Source of the DNA: Castanea sativa
Taxonomy: Eukaryota > Streptophyta > Magnoliopsida > Fagales > Fagaceae
Length of the DNA stretch: 64,000 bases
Assembly: GCF_040712315.1 (NCBI RefSeq)
Contig: NC_134021.1
Span: forward strand, 33,166,001 to 33,230,000
Direction of reading: 5' to 3'
The position numbers and the translations under genes are program-made. Position 1 is the first letter of the stretch. Each line of letters starts with the position of its first letter. Below, in pieces: positions 1 through 10,611 of the stretch. Under the pieces are notes generated by a model. The model saw only the letters and a program-made list of their open reading frames with translations. It was not told where the DNA came from and did no database searches.

Positions 1-90
1 AATACAAATTTATTTTAGCGAAAAATGACATTTATTTATATCATTATGTGTGACCAAGTCATATGTGCCACTTACATTACTTTAAAGATT

Positions 91-357
91 TCAATATTTA
101 GACCCATTGGTGTTATACTTCCATCTAAACACCCATTTACAACCCATTGTTTTTAACCTAAGGGTATTTTTAGATAATATCAAGTCAATTTCATCATCCA
201 CAACATTTAAAAAAAAAAAATCATATATTAAAGCCATAACTTCACCAAACATTTTAGGATCACTCTCCGCATTTACCACTATAAGTATTTTATTCACAAT
301 TACATCTATATTATCTTCCACAATAAAAACCAAGAGCTTGATATGAATCAAATCCAA
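91..357 (-). pseudogene. Ty1/copia reverse transcriptase relic
   Basis: An 88-codon open stretch on the minus strand. It ends with the motif GCKWVFRWKYNTNGS, which matches the well-known start of the copia reverse-transcriptase domain (GCKWVF-K/R-x-K-Y-N-x-D/N-G). Upstream of it, residues DEIDLILSKNT correspond to the usual 'DEMDSILSNNTW' block and DPKMFGEVMA to 'DPKTFGEAMA'. The 'PPGxKP' spacer is largely missing. Nothing of the catalytic YVDD region follows, so this is a truncated, dead fragment. No LTRs are visible next to it. Confidence 0.8.
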
Positions 358-452
358 ACCAAAGTCATTTTATTTTCTTAGTCTTTAACTCCACCTTTGC
401 TCACTTGTTGAACTTCTTTCAATTCCTATAAAAATACTTATAGTCGAATCTA

Positions 453-494
453 GTCCCACATCGCTTAGGTCTGTGTTAGGAGAGGGATTTATAA
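453..494 (+). promoter_or_regulatory. snRNA-type USE plus TATA box pair
   Basis: Positions 453-463 read GTCCCACATCG, an exact match to the plant snRNA upstream sequence element (RTCCCACATCG). A TATA-like TTTATAA follows at 488-494, leaving 24 bases between them. In plant snRNA genes about 24-26 bases is the RNA polymerase III (U6/U3) spacing and about 34 the polymerase II spacing. The sequence downstream (about 515-600) is not a snRNA I recognise, and a TTTT run at about 526 would stop polymerase III early. It may therefore be part of a dispersed repeat, not a working gene. Confidence 0.45.
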
Positions 495-703
495 CTCGCT
501 TTGCGACTCTAACTATCGTATGCAGTTTTGGAGTTGCCGTGTGAGTTTAAGTCCTTATTCCATTCCGCTAAGTATTGAGTCGTTTCCCCTTTCTTATTCC
601 AAAAAAAAAAAAAAGGAAGTAAAATCACTCTAAGTGGTTTTAGAATTGAACTGTATCATTAGTTCTCAAATGCATAAAATGATTGAACACACACTATTTT
701 TAT

Positions 704-858
704 ATAGAGTTTTAACATATAGCGTCCACTTCTAATGATTATGTTATTTATCATTAAACCAAGATATCAATCGGTTTTTTGTATAGGCAGGGATTGAATC
801 TTAGATTTCTTATTCAATCATCAAAAATTTTACCAGTTGAGCTAACTAGAACCCACAA
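704..858 (-). mobile_element. tRNA-derived SINE, family 1, minus-strand copy
   Basis: Read on the minus strand this begins with an A-box-like TTAGCTCAACTGGTAAA and continues with a B-box-like AGATTCAATCCC about 40 bases on. It then has a body that aligns along most of its length with the plus-strand copy at 7608-7770. Shared blocks include GATTCAATCC, GCCTATAC, TATCTTGGTTT and CGCTATA. Two internal promoter boxes at this distance plus a dispersed copy in the opposite orientation support a tRNA-derived SINE. No target duplication was identified. Confidence 0.65.
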
Positions 859-944
859 TTGAATATACACACTTAAACCTTATATTATGATGAATAGAAG
901 ATATGACACTAAAAAATAAAAAAACCTCATGCACGCGCGCATAG

Positions 945-1173
945 TTTTTTTTTTTTTTTTTTTTTGAGAAACCATCCTATGAAGCTTTGCATTAAGAAAT
1001 ACCGAATAAATCAACCTGAAAAACAATAAAAGACGGCAAAGGAACAGATTCCATCCACACTACATAATCTGAAACATGAATACCATGTCTAGCTAAACTG
1101 TGGGCAAACTTATTGCCTTCTCTATTTGTATGAGAGTAAAGCAATTTATTAAAACAACTTGTAAAGGACCTAA
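945..1173 (-). mobile_element. 5'-truncated LINE tail with RNase H fragment
   Basis: A poly-T run at 945-965 is the poly(A) tail of a minus-strand insertion. The minus-strand ORF beside it (992-1180) contains the motif SHTNREGNKFAHSLARH followed by VSDYVVWMESVP. This is the C-terminal end of the RNase H-like domain found at the end of plant LINE ORF2 proteins. Flanks CATGCACGCGCGCATAG (928-944) and CATGCACGCCTAG (1174-1186) form an imperfect target-site duplication. Only the extreme 3' end of the element was inserted. Confidence 0.8.
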
Positions 1174-1186
1174 CATGCACGCCTAG

Positions 1187-1539
1187 TTATTGTTAAAGTT
1201 TTTCTATTATTTATTATTTTTATTAGTGTCATAATTATTTGCCATTACTATTAATGGCTTCTTATTGATAGTAATTTTTTATTTCATGATCATGGAGCAC
1301 AAAATAATAATGCAAAAAAGATGATAAAAAATACATACCAATAATCTAAGTTTGATTTGAACTACATAATATTTAAAACAAAATACAAAACAAAACAAAA
1401 AAGATAACTACTAATAATCATTCTCCAAAATGGAATCAACAATGCAATCATGAAGAACTACCATTGGAGTCTATTAAATACTATCATCATAAAAGACTAT
1501 ATAATAAACATGTATATAACAATACCTTAATGACTTAAT
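1187..1539. other. AT-rich intergenic stretch
   Basis: No gene, RNA or repeat structure recognised. The sequence is AT-rich with scattered short A and T runs. Confidence 0.5.
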
Positions 1540-2161
1540 CTGTTTGTTTCAATGAAAAACCTTCTGTAAAGATAGTTTTTCATATTTTCCAATGTTTGGT
1601 AGTATAAAAAAAAAATGAATCAAAGGAAAACTATCTTTGGTCAACAGAAAAAGTATGACTTATTTTTAATGATTGTTTTCCATTACTTTTTTTTTTTGAA
1701 AAACAACTCTATCTTACTGCAAGCTAAATAAAAGAAGTTAAAATGTTGTTTTTCAACCCATTTAAAGTAATTACCAAACATAGGAAAATGAGATAGTTTT
1801 ACGGAAAACACATTTTAGAAAATAACTCATTTTCAATAAAATATTTTTGTTAAATGGAAAACCTTTTGTAAAGATAGTTTTTCGTGTTTTCTAGTGTTTG
1901 GTAGTATTAAAAAAAAATGAGTTAAAGGAAAATTATCTTTGGTCAATAGAAAAAGTATGGCTTATTTTTAGTGATTGTTTTCCATTAATTTTTTTGGGAA
2001 AACAACTCTATCTTATAGGAAACTAAATAATAGAAGTTAGATGATTGTTTTTCAACTCATTTAAAGTAATTGTCAAACATAGAAAAATGAGATAGTTTTA
2101 CGGAAAATACTTTTTAGAAAGTGACTCATTTTCTAGAAAATATTTTTGCCTAAACAAACAG
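1540..2161. mobile_element. MITE present as a tandem dimer
   Basis: Two head-to-tail copies of a unit of about 310 bp: about 1540-1852 and 1853-2161. They share blocks such as GTAAAGATAGTTTTTC, TATCTTTGGTCAA and GAGATAGTTTTACGGAAAA, each appearing twice at about 313 bp spacing. The outer ends are inverted: CTGTTTGTTT at 1540-1549 and AAACAAACAG at 2152-2161. That makes the dimer look like one insertion bounded by terminal inverted repeats. No coding capacity is present. The superfamily was not determined, and no clear target duplication was seen. Confidence 0.65.
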
Positions 2162-3602
2162 AGCGTATATTATCACATAGTTTCATAACATGTTTGAGTG
2201 TCAACTTGTGATTGGATTTCAACAGTTCCATAAGGGACAACCGCTAATTAGGGGTGTGCAGAAAGTCATCGTCACCGATCCAACCAACTGGCGCCAATCT
2301 TCCCGCATCGCCACTGCAACCGATCGACGGAGCCGATGCCGATGCCAACGATCGGAGCTTGAAGAAAGCTCTAATGCCGGTGCAATGCAGTCACCGAAGC
2401 AAAAAATCTAAAACTTAGACAGTCAAACTGAACTGATACTTGTATATAGCTTTGAGATGTTTGGATACGGTGTCGTCTTACTAGGTATTCATTTTAATTT
2501 TTTTTTAATAAAACGTCGTCGTATTGGGTGTTAGGTTTTATGCTAGGTTTTCAAATTTCTACCCTAGTATAAATTCATTTTATTCTCTCTCATGACCCTT
2601 AACTCTCTCTCTCTCTCGCCTCTTGCCTGACGCCTCGCCTCTGAGCTTTCATCGCTCGGCTCGACTGGCCTCTGCAGCAAGCGCTTACCAATCACCGCAG
2701 CAAACCACCTGTAAGCCACTAAGCCCCTCCCCTCTCTCACCTCTTGGCAAAAAGTCCAAACTAAGCTTATAGTTTATACTATTACTATGTATGAAATTGA
2801 TGATCACTGAGTAATACTTATCATGTTTTTTATTATTTTTTCAGCACTTGTTTGGACTTTGGAGTGTTACATTATTAATTTAGTCCCACTTAATTCTTTA
2901 AGTAACTTACTTGCATAGTTGCATTGCATGAGCTAGCTAATTAGTAACTCGGTGTGTCATAGTCTACTAAGTACTAAGTACTAACCATTTTTTTTTCTTC
3001 AGCATTTCAATTTTTGAGGGAGACAGAGATTGAGAGAGTTCTCGCTTTCAATCCTTCACTGAGAGGTAATCACTAATCACTCATTATATTCAACATTTTG
3101 ATTTTAAAGTTTTAGTACTTAGTAACAACTACTTTAAGTTTATATATATAAAATTAGCTTTTATTTTATATTTATATTGAGAATAATATAATGAATCCCT
3201 TGTTAAAATTAAGAAAATTGTATAGGGATTTTAATATTCAGTTTTACTCTACTTTTGATTTTTTTAAAAAATTGTTTTATTTAATTATTGAATTTGGAAT
3301 GATACATTGGTTGGCTGGTTGTGAAAAAATAAATTTGATCTTGAGAGAAACTTATTGACTAAATTCATAATGACTTTTTAGTGACATGAATTGTTGAGTA
3401 ATGACTAATGATTGTTAGTCTGTTGTTGTTGCCTTGTTGTAACTAAACTGATTAGTTATTATTATTATCGAAACTGGTTGTGACATTCATTGATTGGGAG
3501 TGAGCTATTTGATATTGTATTTGCTAGAAAAATTATAATTTGACATTGTTGTGGAAACTTTTTTTTTTTTTTTTTTTTGTTGATTGTAAATTTTTTTATT
3601 AG

Positions 3603-5640
3603 ATAAATGTCGATGCTTCACTTGGATTTGGTGCATCACTTGCCCTACTGTCACCTAAACAAAGTGGTAAGGATCCATTTATAGTATGGCAGGACTTCAT
3701 TAAGTTGGCTAGTCCTGATCCCATATAAAAATCAATATAATTGCTAAATTGCCATAGTAAGAAAAATGGTACTTCTAGCATGTTGCAAGACATGAAGGTG
3801 TGTAAGAAGTGGTCTTTTCCTCGTATTGATAAACAAAAAATTTTGTCTGTCTAAGCTTAGAGGGAAGGGGAAAGTGGCTTAAACATGTTAGTGGTTGCGA
3901 ACTATAGTGAAGAGAGGATAGGGTTGGCGTTGGCAGGGATGATCATTATTGATGAGTTACCTTTTAAATTTGCGGAGTGTCAAAGCTTTCAAGAATTGAT
4001 GAAAATAGTTGAGCCTAGGTTTCTTATTCCTCATCGCACTACCGTTGCAAAGGCTTGTATGAAGATTTATTATAGTGAGGTAGATATTTTGATAAGGGCT
4101 TTTGTTAGATAACGAGTTTTTGTGACAACGGATATTTGGACATCAATACAAAACTTGAACTACATGGTAGTCACTGCACACTTCATTGATGTGGATTGGA
4201 TTTACCAAAAGAAAATCTTAAGCTTTTGCCCTATAGTTAATCACAAAGGGGACACCATAGGTAGAGTGGATGAGTCATGTTTGTTAAAGTGAGATATGCA
4301 CAAGTTGTTCATAATTACTATGGACAATGCTAGTTCTAACGATATGACAACTGATTATGTGAAGAAGAAAACAAAAGAAAGAGATAGTAGCATATTATGT
4401 GGTGAGTTCATGCATATGTGTTATTGTGTGCATATCTTGAATTTGATAGTGTAAAGTGGATTGAAGTCCATTCATGAATCAATTGTCAAGGTTCAAAATG
4501 TAGTGCGATATGTGAGACCTCTCCCGCAAGGTTTGAGAAGTTTTAAGAATGTGTTGAAACAATGAGAAAATTAAAGCCAAATGTTTGTTATCCCTTGATG
4601 TGCCAACAAGGTGAAATTCGACTTATCTCATGTTAGATTGTGCTTTAAAATTTGTGAAAGCATTTGATAGGTTGGAAAAGGAGGGTGGACATTACAAACT
4701 TTATTTTTGCGAAGCAGATGGAAATGGAAAAAGGCCCATTGGTCCTCCTTACTATCTTGATTGGGAAAATGTTAAGACCTTTGTGAAATTTTTTGGCATA
4801 TTTTATGAGACGACACTTAGATTTTTTGGGTCCTTGTTTGTCACTTCTAATACATACTTCCATGAGCTAATTAGCATTGAAAATCAATTGCAACAATTGT
4901 GTAGTGTTGATGGGGATCCACTTTTGAGAAGTATGGCGGTAGAAATGAAAAAAATATATGATAAGTATTGGGGAAGTATAAATAATATCAATTTGATATT
5001 TTTTGTTGTTGTTGTTGTTGTTGTTGTTCTTGACCCAAAATATAGATTGAAGTATGTCAAGTTTTGGTTCAGGAAATGGATAGGAGGGGATGCAATGAGC
5101 TCTAAGGTTCAAGATGCATTGAAGAGGTTGTATATAGAGAAAGTGAGTCAAAATGGAGTTTCGAGTTCTAGTGGTAGTGGTAGTGGTAGTAGTGCTTCAT
5201 TATTTAGGAATTTCGGGCCAAGTGTTGGTAATGTTTCATTGTCTGATCACATTAAAAACTATAATAATAGGTTTAAGCAACACTTGGTGGATAAGGACAA
5301 TATGGAATGCAAATCTAAGTTGGATAGGTATTTGTTGGAATCTTCTAAGGACCTGATATAGAAGATTTTGACATTTTGATGTAGTGGAAAATGAATTATT
5401 TTAGATATCGAGTCATTTCTCAAATTGCCCATGATGTGTTAACTATTATTGTCTCTACAGTTGCATCTGAGTCTGCTTTTAGTACGGGGGTTGTATTTTG
5501 GATTCGTTTTGTAGTTCACTATCTCCTAATACAGTTGAAGCCCTTATTTGTACCTAGAATTGGTTGAAGGATACAAAGAAAAAAAGACCAATAAAGTTTC
5601 GAGAGTGCATGGATAATGTGGAGGATATAGATGGTTTTGA
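3603..5640 (+). pseudogene. hAT transposase pseudogene (RICESLEEPER-like)
   Basis: The degenerate protein can be followed in order. A BED zinc-finger relic covers about 3640-3840 (KNGTSSMLQDMKVCKKW is recognisable). Next come the core blocks TTDIWTS and MVVTAHFID (about 4130-4190) and DNASSND (about 4325). The long open piece 4630-5361 carries RLEKEGGHYKLYF, LDPKYRLKYVKF and the C-terminal conserved region. The dimerisation motif VASESAFSTG lies at about 5462-5491. Multiple stops and frameshifts interrupt it (for example around 4110, 4290, 4455 and 4560), and the segment after SAFSTG is shifted. It cannot make an active transposase. A (GTT)n expansion at 5004-5028 adds a valine run just before the conserved LDPKY block. 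Confidence 0.85.
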
Positions 5641-5659
5641 GATTGACATTAGTAAAAAT

Positions 5660-6390
5660 ATATGTGTTCATTTTGTTTGTTGTATACATCAATTGTTTAT
5701 TTATTTGCTCAATGCTTAAGAATCATTTTGTTTTGATTGAGATTGTAGAAATTGCATTGGTTTGCCCAATACCTATGGAGGAGTATCCAAACACCATTGT
5801 GTTGGATGATGATAAGTAATATTCTGCTCTTTGCTTAGAGTTAGTTAATAGTTAGTATTATATAACTATACTTGCTATTATCATTTGTTTGTGCTAATTA
5901 TAAATATTTTATTGTTAATAAACGTTTTATTGTTATTAACACGTGTTTATTTTATTTTGTTTAGTATTTTATAATAGTTTAAAATGATGCATAGTGCACA
6001 GACTTATTGGACAAAAGACTTACGAGAATTAGCATTTCTTTGCCTATATACTAATTATATTTGTACATGTTATTGGTAGTGGACTTTTTATTGATGGTAG
6101 TTATTTGATTACTCATGGGTGGGATTATCATTGGGGACACAAGCAATTATCATTCTTTGCCTAAATGCTAATTTAATTTGTATGTCGTTATTTTGGCATT
6201 TGTGGACAAGAACAAATTGTTCTGTGATACGTTATTAAGTGGATACATTAATACTTATTATTATTGACACTAACACACACAGTGACGCTAATAATATTAT
6301 ATGTTACATAATACTGTTTTGGGAGTTAAACTCTTATTGAGGCAATTTCAAAACATTTTTGCAAGGGAATGAAGTGAAAAACAGTTTGTC
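5660..6390 (+). other. 3' non-coding region of hAT-1
   Basis: AT-rich DNA inside the element after the transposase relic. No second gene is recognised. A short open stretch at 5631-5819 runs on from the transposase tail and has no recognisable domain. Confidence 0.5.
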
Positions 6391-6399
6391 ATGTGTGTG

Positions 6400-7000
6400 A
6401 AACTGTGAATAGGTTGGACAGGTTTATGATAAAATTTTGACAAATTGTTTATGTGTGAATAAAATGATGAAATTTGGACAATTTGTTTATGTGTGAACAG
6501 ATTTGAATAGATTTTTGAATAGATTGAACAGGTTTTTGAATAAATTTTATGTGTGAACAGATTTAAATGGTTTGAAAAGATTTTTTAATAAATTGAACAA
6601 GTTTTTGAATAGATTTTATGTGTGAACAGGTTGAACAGATTTTTTATGAAGTTTTTATGAAATTTGAACATATTTTGTTGCTATTTTTTGAACAGATTTT
6701 GTGTGAGCAGGTTGAACAAATTTTTTTTATGAAGTTTATGTGAAATTTGAACCGATTTTGCTGCTATTTTTTGAACAGATTTTGTGTGAACAAGTTGAAC
6801 AGATTTTTTTATGAAGTTTCTGTGAAATTTGAACAGATTTTGTTGCTATTTTTTGAACAGATTGAACATATTTTGTGTAAACAAGTTGAACAGATTTCTT
6901 TTATCAAGTTTCTGTGAAATTTGAACAGATTTTGTTGCTGTTTGTTGAACAGATTGAACAGATTTTATGTGTGAACAGGTTGAATATATTTTTTATATTA
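6400..7000. repeat. minisatellite inside hAT-1
   Basis: Imperfect tandem units of roughly 70-100 bp are built from the recurring phrases GTGTGAACAGGTTGAACAG, TTTTTATGAAGTTT, GTGAAATTTGAACAGATTTT and GTTGCTATTTTTTGAACAG. At least four long units can be followed between about 6600 and 6990, and shorter degenerate ones lie upstream from about 6400. The array lies just inside the right end of the hAT element, so it amplified within the element or in its ancestor. Confidence 0.75.
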
Positions 7001-7390
7001 AATTTTTTTTAATGTTTCAAACTGACCAAACCGATTAAACCGACCGCAAGAAACCGCACTGCTATAAGTTGAAAAACCGACCCTAAATGGTATGCATCAA
7101 TTTAAATTATGAGAAAATCGATCCTTATCGATTCGGTAACAAATTTGAGGAAAAACGTAGCCGACCGAACCGCGCACACCCTACGCGCTAATACTTACTA
7201 GGAAAAAAATAGATGTACCAATCATAAAATGACACTTAAATATGTCGTGGATTTTGGTGTGTCTTAAGCATTATTCTTATCAAATTTAAATATAAAATAT
7301 TATGTTATATCTCAAAAAGATATCATAATTTTTTTAAGAGGAAAAAGAATTGAAGTGTTGTAAACCACTCATGCAATGCACAATTAGTGT

Positions 7391-7600
7391 GCGTTTGGAT
7401 ATCGCTTATTTTGCTAAAAACTGAAAACAATAAAAAAAATATTTTTCAGTTACTGTTCATTAATGAATATACTATGCATTTGCCTTGATGCACTGTTCAT
7501 GTCCCATGAACAGTGTACCAGGCGCTTGAATAAAAAAAAGAAAAAAAAAAGAAGCCAAAAATGCATCTGTGTGAAAATGCAGACACAATCCAAACGAAAC
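7391..7600. mobile_element. MITE with GTTTGGAT terminal inverted repeats
   Basis: Starts GTGCGTTTGGAT (7391) and ends ATCCAAACGAAAC (about 7600), giving inverted ends around CGTTTGGAT. The interior has the phrase GCTTATTTTGCTAAAAACTG and a CACTGTTCATG...CATGAACAGTG palindrome at about 7490-7517. It has no coding capacity. The related-looking insertion at about 27815-28025 shares the 'ACTTATTTAGCTTAAACTGAAA' type of start and GTGAATAGTA phrases. Confidence 0.5.
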
Positions 7601-7607
7601 TTTAATA

Positions 7608-7770
7608 TCAAACTACAACTAGTAAAATCTTTGATAGTTGAATAAGGGATATGTGATTCAATCCCCGCCTATACCAAAAATTGATTGGTATCTTGGTTTG
7701 ATGATAAAGAGCTATCATCAGAAGCAAACGCTATAAGATGAAACTCTCTCTAAAAAAAAAAATAAAAAAA
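7608..7770 (+). mobile_element. tRNA-derived SINE, family 1, plus-strand copy
   Basis: The body aligns with the minus-strand copy at 704-858: GTGATTCAATCCCCGCCTA, TATCTTGGTTTGATGATAAA and AAACGCTATAAGATG. It ends in an A-rich tail at about 7752-7775. The A-box half is weaker than in the other copy (ACAACTAGTAAAATCTTTG). It was probably inserted directly next to, or into, the end of the MITE at 7391-7600. Confidence 0.65.
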
Positions 7771-7775
7771 AAATC

Positions 7776-9064
7776 AAACGACAACCACTCCTTTATGTAG
7801 AAAAACACATAACCAGGTATTAAAATAATATTGTTCAATACAAGAAATTTTATCAACCATTAAGTAACACCTCATTGTTGTTGATGATGCCGAAAAATCA
7901 CTAGTAAGTTGCACGCACTCCCAAATCAAAACAACACCTACAAAACGAAAAGAGAAGACTTAACAGAGAGTACTGGTGTGGTGCTCGCCAAAAATCCTTT
8001 GAAGGTCAAGTTAGAGTTTTTCACAACCCTAAAGTGCCAGAGTTGAGTCAATTATACGTATCTTGATTTATGAGGGTTTTAAAGTATTTATAGTAGTGTA
8101 GGGTTTTAATTCCCGTGCTTTGTTCATGAAGTCTTTTCCTTATAGAATTAGAACTCTTTCCTTTTACACACCTCCCATAATTCTTTTCCTTATATGAGTC
8201 CCTTGATCAAGGTTTAAACGTGTGACACAAGGATTCTTCTTCTGCATGTTTTCGAGGAGACCAAGTAAAGCCATACCAGACTTAGTCGTAAAGTGAAAAC
8301 CCTATTCTAGAATTAACAGAACCAATGACTAATGTGCTATATCTATCTGTCCACTGTGGATCCGAGCTCCCTGGCTGTTGACCATCAATCCGTCATCCCC
8401 GCGTCGTCACATCCACCACGTAGATCCGTCGTGCTCATTTTATTCCTCTTCAGTTGTTGTCAAAAAAATTCACTGCCAATCATTTACATGGAGAGAGAGA
8501 GAGTGGTTGTTCAGTAGAATCTGGTTTTAATCGTTCATTGGAGTAGGATATGAACTTAAATCGAAGTTGTGCGTTTGAAGCATTAAGGCTGGTGGCGTAA
8601 GGGCAATTTATATATATATATATATTCAAATTTTTTGGGGAGTAAATGACAGTTATATTCCTATAGTCAATTTATATATATGTATTAAAGATTTTTTTAG
8701 TTTTTTCTTGTTAAGGAATTTTGATTTTAAAGGAGTATTGATTTAGGAGATTTTTTTAAAAAAAAAAAAAAAATTGGGATCATTTAGAAGGGTTTTAATG
8801 CACTGATTGTAAGATTTGTGGACGACAATGACATATTAAAATTGTAGAATTTTATGTTTTATTGTTAGAAAGTAAGGGTAAAATTGGGTTTTTCGAAAAG
8901 ACGTAAAGGTAATAGAAGAAGAAGATAGAAACTTTCCAATGGTAACCATAGTGTTTTTACGCATTTTGGTATTGCAGCTCCAAAGGTCCAATGTGAAAAT
9001 GCAATGAAACTCATTTAGGAACCCAAAATGTACAATTTGAAAGTCATGCCAAACGCCAAAAAAC
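7776..9064. other. intergenic stretch, no gene recognised
   Basis: No convincing coding region. A 61-codon ORF at 8332-8517 has no recognisable domain. The stretch around 7990-8280 contains short TATAGTAG and CCTTATA motifs and could be LTR-derived, but no matching second LTR or primer site was found. A short (TA)n lies at 8610-8625. Confidence 0.4.
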
Positions 9065-9590
9065 TAAGGGTGGCAAAATCTGACACGACCTGTGAACCCG
9101 ACACGACTAACTTGTTGATAAACAGGTCATGAGCTGGGGTTAAATGGATTCGGATCACGTCTAGATCGACATGGCTAACTTGTTTAATAAATAGGCCAGG
9201 TTTATGTTCAACATACAAACCTCTTTAGTTTATAAAGGTATTAACTTTTGTTATTATTGCTTGTAATTAAATTTTTATTACTATATTTATGGTTGTAATT
9301 GTATTTTAATTTTAAATATGTGAGAATTGATGTAGTTATTTAGGTCAGGTATGACCTATTAATCAAACATGTTATTAAACGGGTAATTTTATTGTATTCA
9401 CCTTTACATGACTTGTTAATTAAACGGGTTAAAAGTGTTGTGTCGGGTTGACCTGTTTAATAAACAGGTTGTGTTAGGGTTGAGAAATTTTGACATGTTT
9501 ATTAAATAGGTCCGGTTCAGGTCAACCCGTATAGCCAAATACTAATGGCTTGACACGACACAAACTTGACCCATAAACACGAATTACCAT

Positions 9591-9595
<5 letters not shown>
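9065..9595. mobile_element. non-autonomous hAT-like element
   Basis: The left end reads TAAGGGTGGCAAAATC and the right end, reversed, TAGGGATGGTAATTCG, close to the ends of the full hAT element at 10177 (TAGGGATGGCAATTT). Subterminal motifs include GACACGAC, ACCTGTTTAATAAACAGG and CGGGTTGACC, repeated in both orientations. There is no transposase. The right end abuts an (AT)n tract (about 9594-9638), which hides any target duplication. A shorter fragment of the same kind of end occurs at about 58318. Confidence 0.7.

Positions 9596-9638
<43 letters not shown>
9594..9638. repeat. (AT)n microsatellite
   Basis: A run of about 22 TA dinucleotides directly at the right end of the non-autonomous hAT-like element. 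Confidence 0.95.
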
Positions 9639-9641
<3 letters not shown>

Positions 9642-10168
9642 AAAAAAATAAAAAAAACCCTATTTGAAAATGTCATCATGAAATTTTGTCCAAAACACCG
9701 AACCAAACAAGGACTTATATGGTTATTGGGCATTTTGTAACTCCCTCGTTTGAGCGAACTTTACGAAATCGCTTAGATGGATTTAAGGTGAGCATCGAGT
9801 GAGAGATCGCTTGACCTCACTTGTACCCACTTATCCTTGCTTACACGATGCTCATGCTTTGCCTATATTTTGTTCAAGCAGGCTTGGCTGAGTTCCAATA
9901 TGATCTTCTTGTTCATTGATCGTATTGTTGTTTGCCCAATGGTCTCACTCGAGCGAGCCTAAAACCTTCCCCCCCCCCCCTCCTCAAATTTTCTCTTTAT
10001 TATTTTACTTTCAAAGTAATATCACAAACATATATTGCAACTTACACATGTATATGTACTTACATGTAGTACATACAACAAAAGCTCTCATGTAGCAATA
10101 ATTATTTCGTGAATCGAATACATGCATTAACTTTTTCTACAGTGTTTGCAATCCATAGCTGTGTACAA
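9639..10168. other. intergenic stretch
   Basis: No gene recognised. It contains a poly-C run at about 9969-9980 and a stretch with CTCGTTTGAGCGA and CTCACTCGAGCGAG palindrome-like motifs (about 9748-9957), which may be the two ends of an unidentified small repeat. Confidence 0.4.
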
Positions 10169-10611
10169 TTTGAGAGTAGGGATGGCAATTTAAATCCGAC
10201 CCGCGGATACCCGGTCTAGCCCGACCCTAATGGGTCGGGTTTTACCCGGTCCGATAAAGAATAGGGTCGGGTATGGATTTAAAAAAAAAAACCCGAAGCG
10301 GGTTCGGGTCGGGTCCGGGTTTTATCAAAAAAATCCAGACCCGACCCGGAACCCGACCCGGATAAATACCCGGTTAAATACCCGGTATATGAAATTACTA
10401 AAATACCCCTTATATATATATATATATTTTCTGATTTGGTAAGAAACCCTAATTCTCTACTCTCTACTCTCTCACACTCACACCAGCCGCCTCTCACACT
10501 CACACCAGCCCCTGCCCTCTCGCCTCTCTCACACTCACAGCCAGCCGCAGCTCTCACCTCGCCTCGCCAGCACACAGCCCTCGCCTCGCCTCGCCAGCAC
10601 ACAGCCTGAGC

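Larger units (their letters stand above)
2249..7183 (+). mobile_element. old hAT DNA transposon (hAT-1)
   Basis: The ends read TAGGGGTGTGC at 2249 and, reversed, TAGGGTGTGCGCGG ending at 7183. They are flanked by CCGCTAAT (2241-2248) and GCGCTAAT (7185-7192), an 8-bp target duplication with one mismatch, as expected for hAT. Inside are a 5' leader with CT-rich exon-like sequence (about 2580-2710), plausible small leader exons (3003-3065) with GT/AG borders, a broken transposase (3603-5640) and an AT-rich 3' part with a minisatellite. The right subterminal region has CCGACC/AACCG motifs, typical of transposase-binding ends. Confidence 0.8.

Noticed and set aside
453..620. A complete U6, U3 or telomerase RNA gene
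   Set aside because: Only the promoter-like boxes match; the downstream sequence lacks the known RNA starts, and an early T run is present.
6400..7000. CRISPR-like repeat array
   Set aside because: Units are imperfect and without unique spacers, inside a plant transposon; it is a minisatellite.
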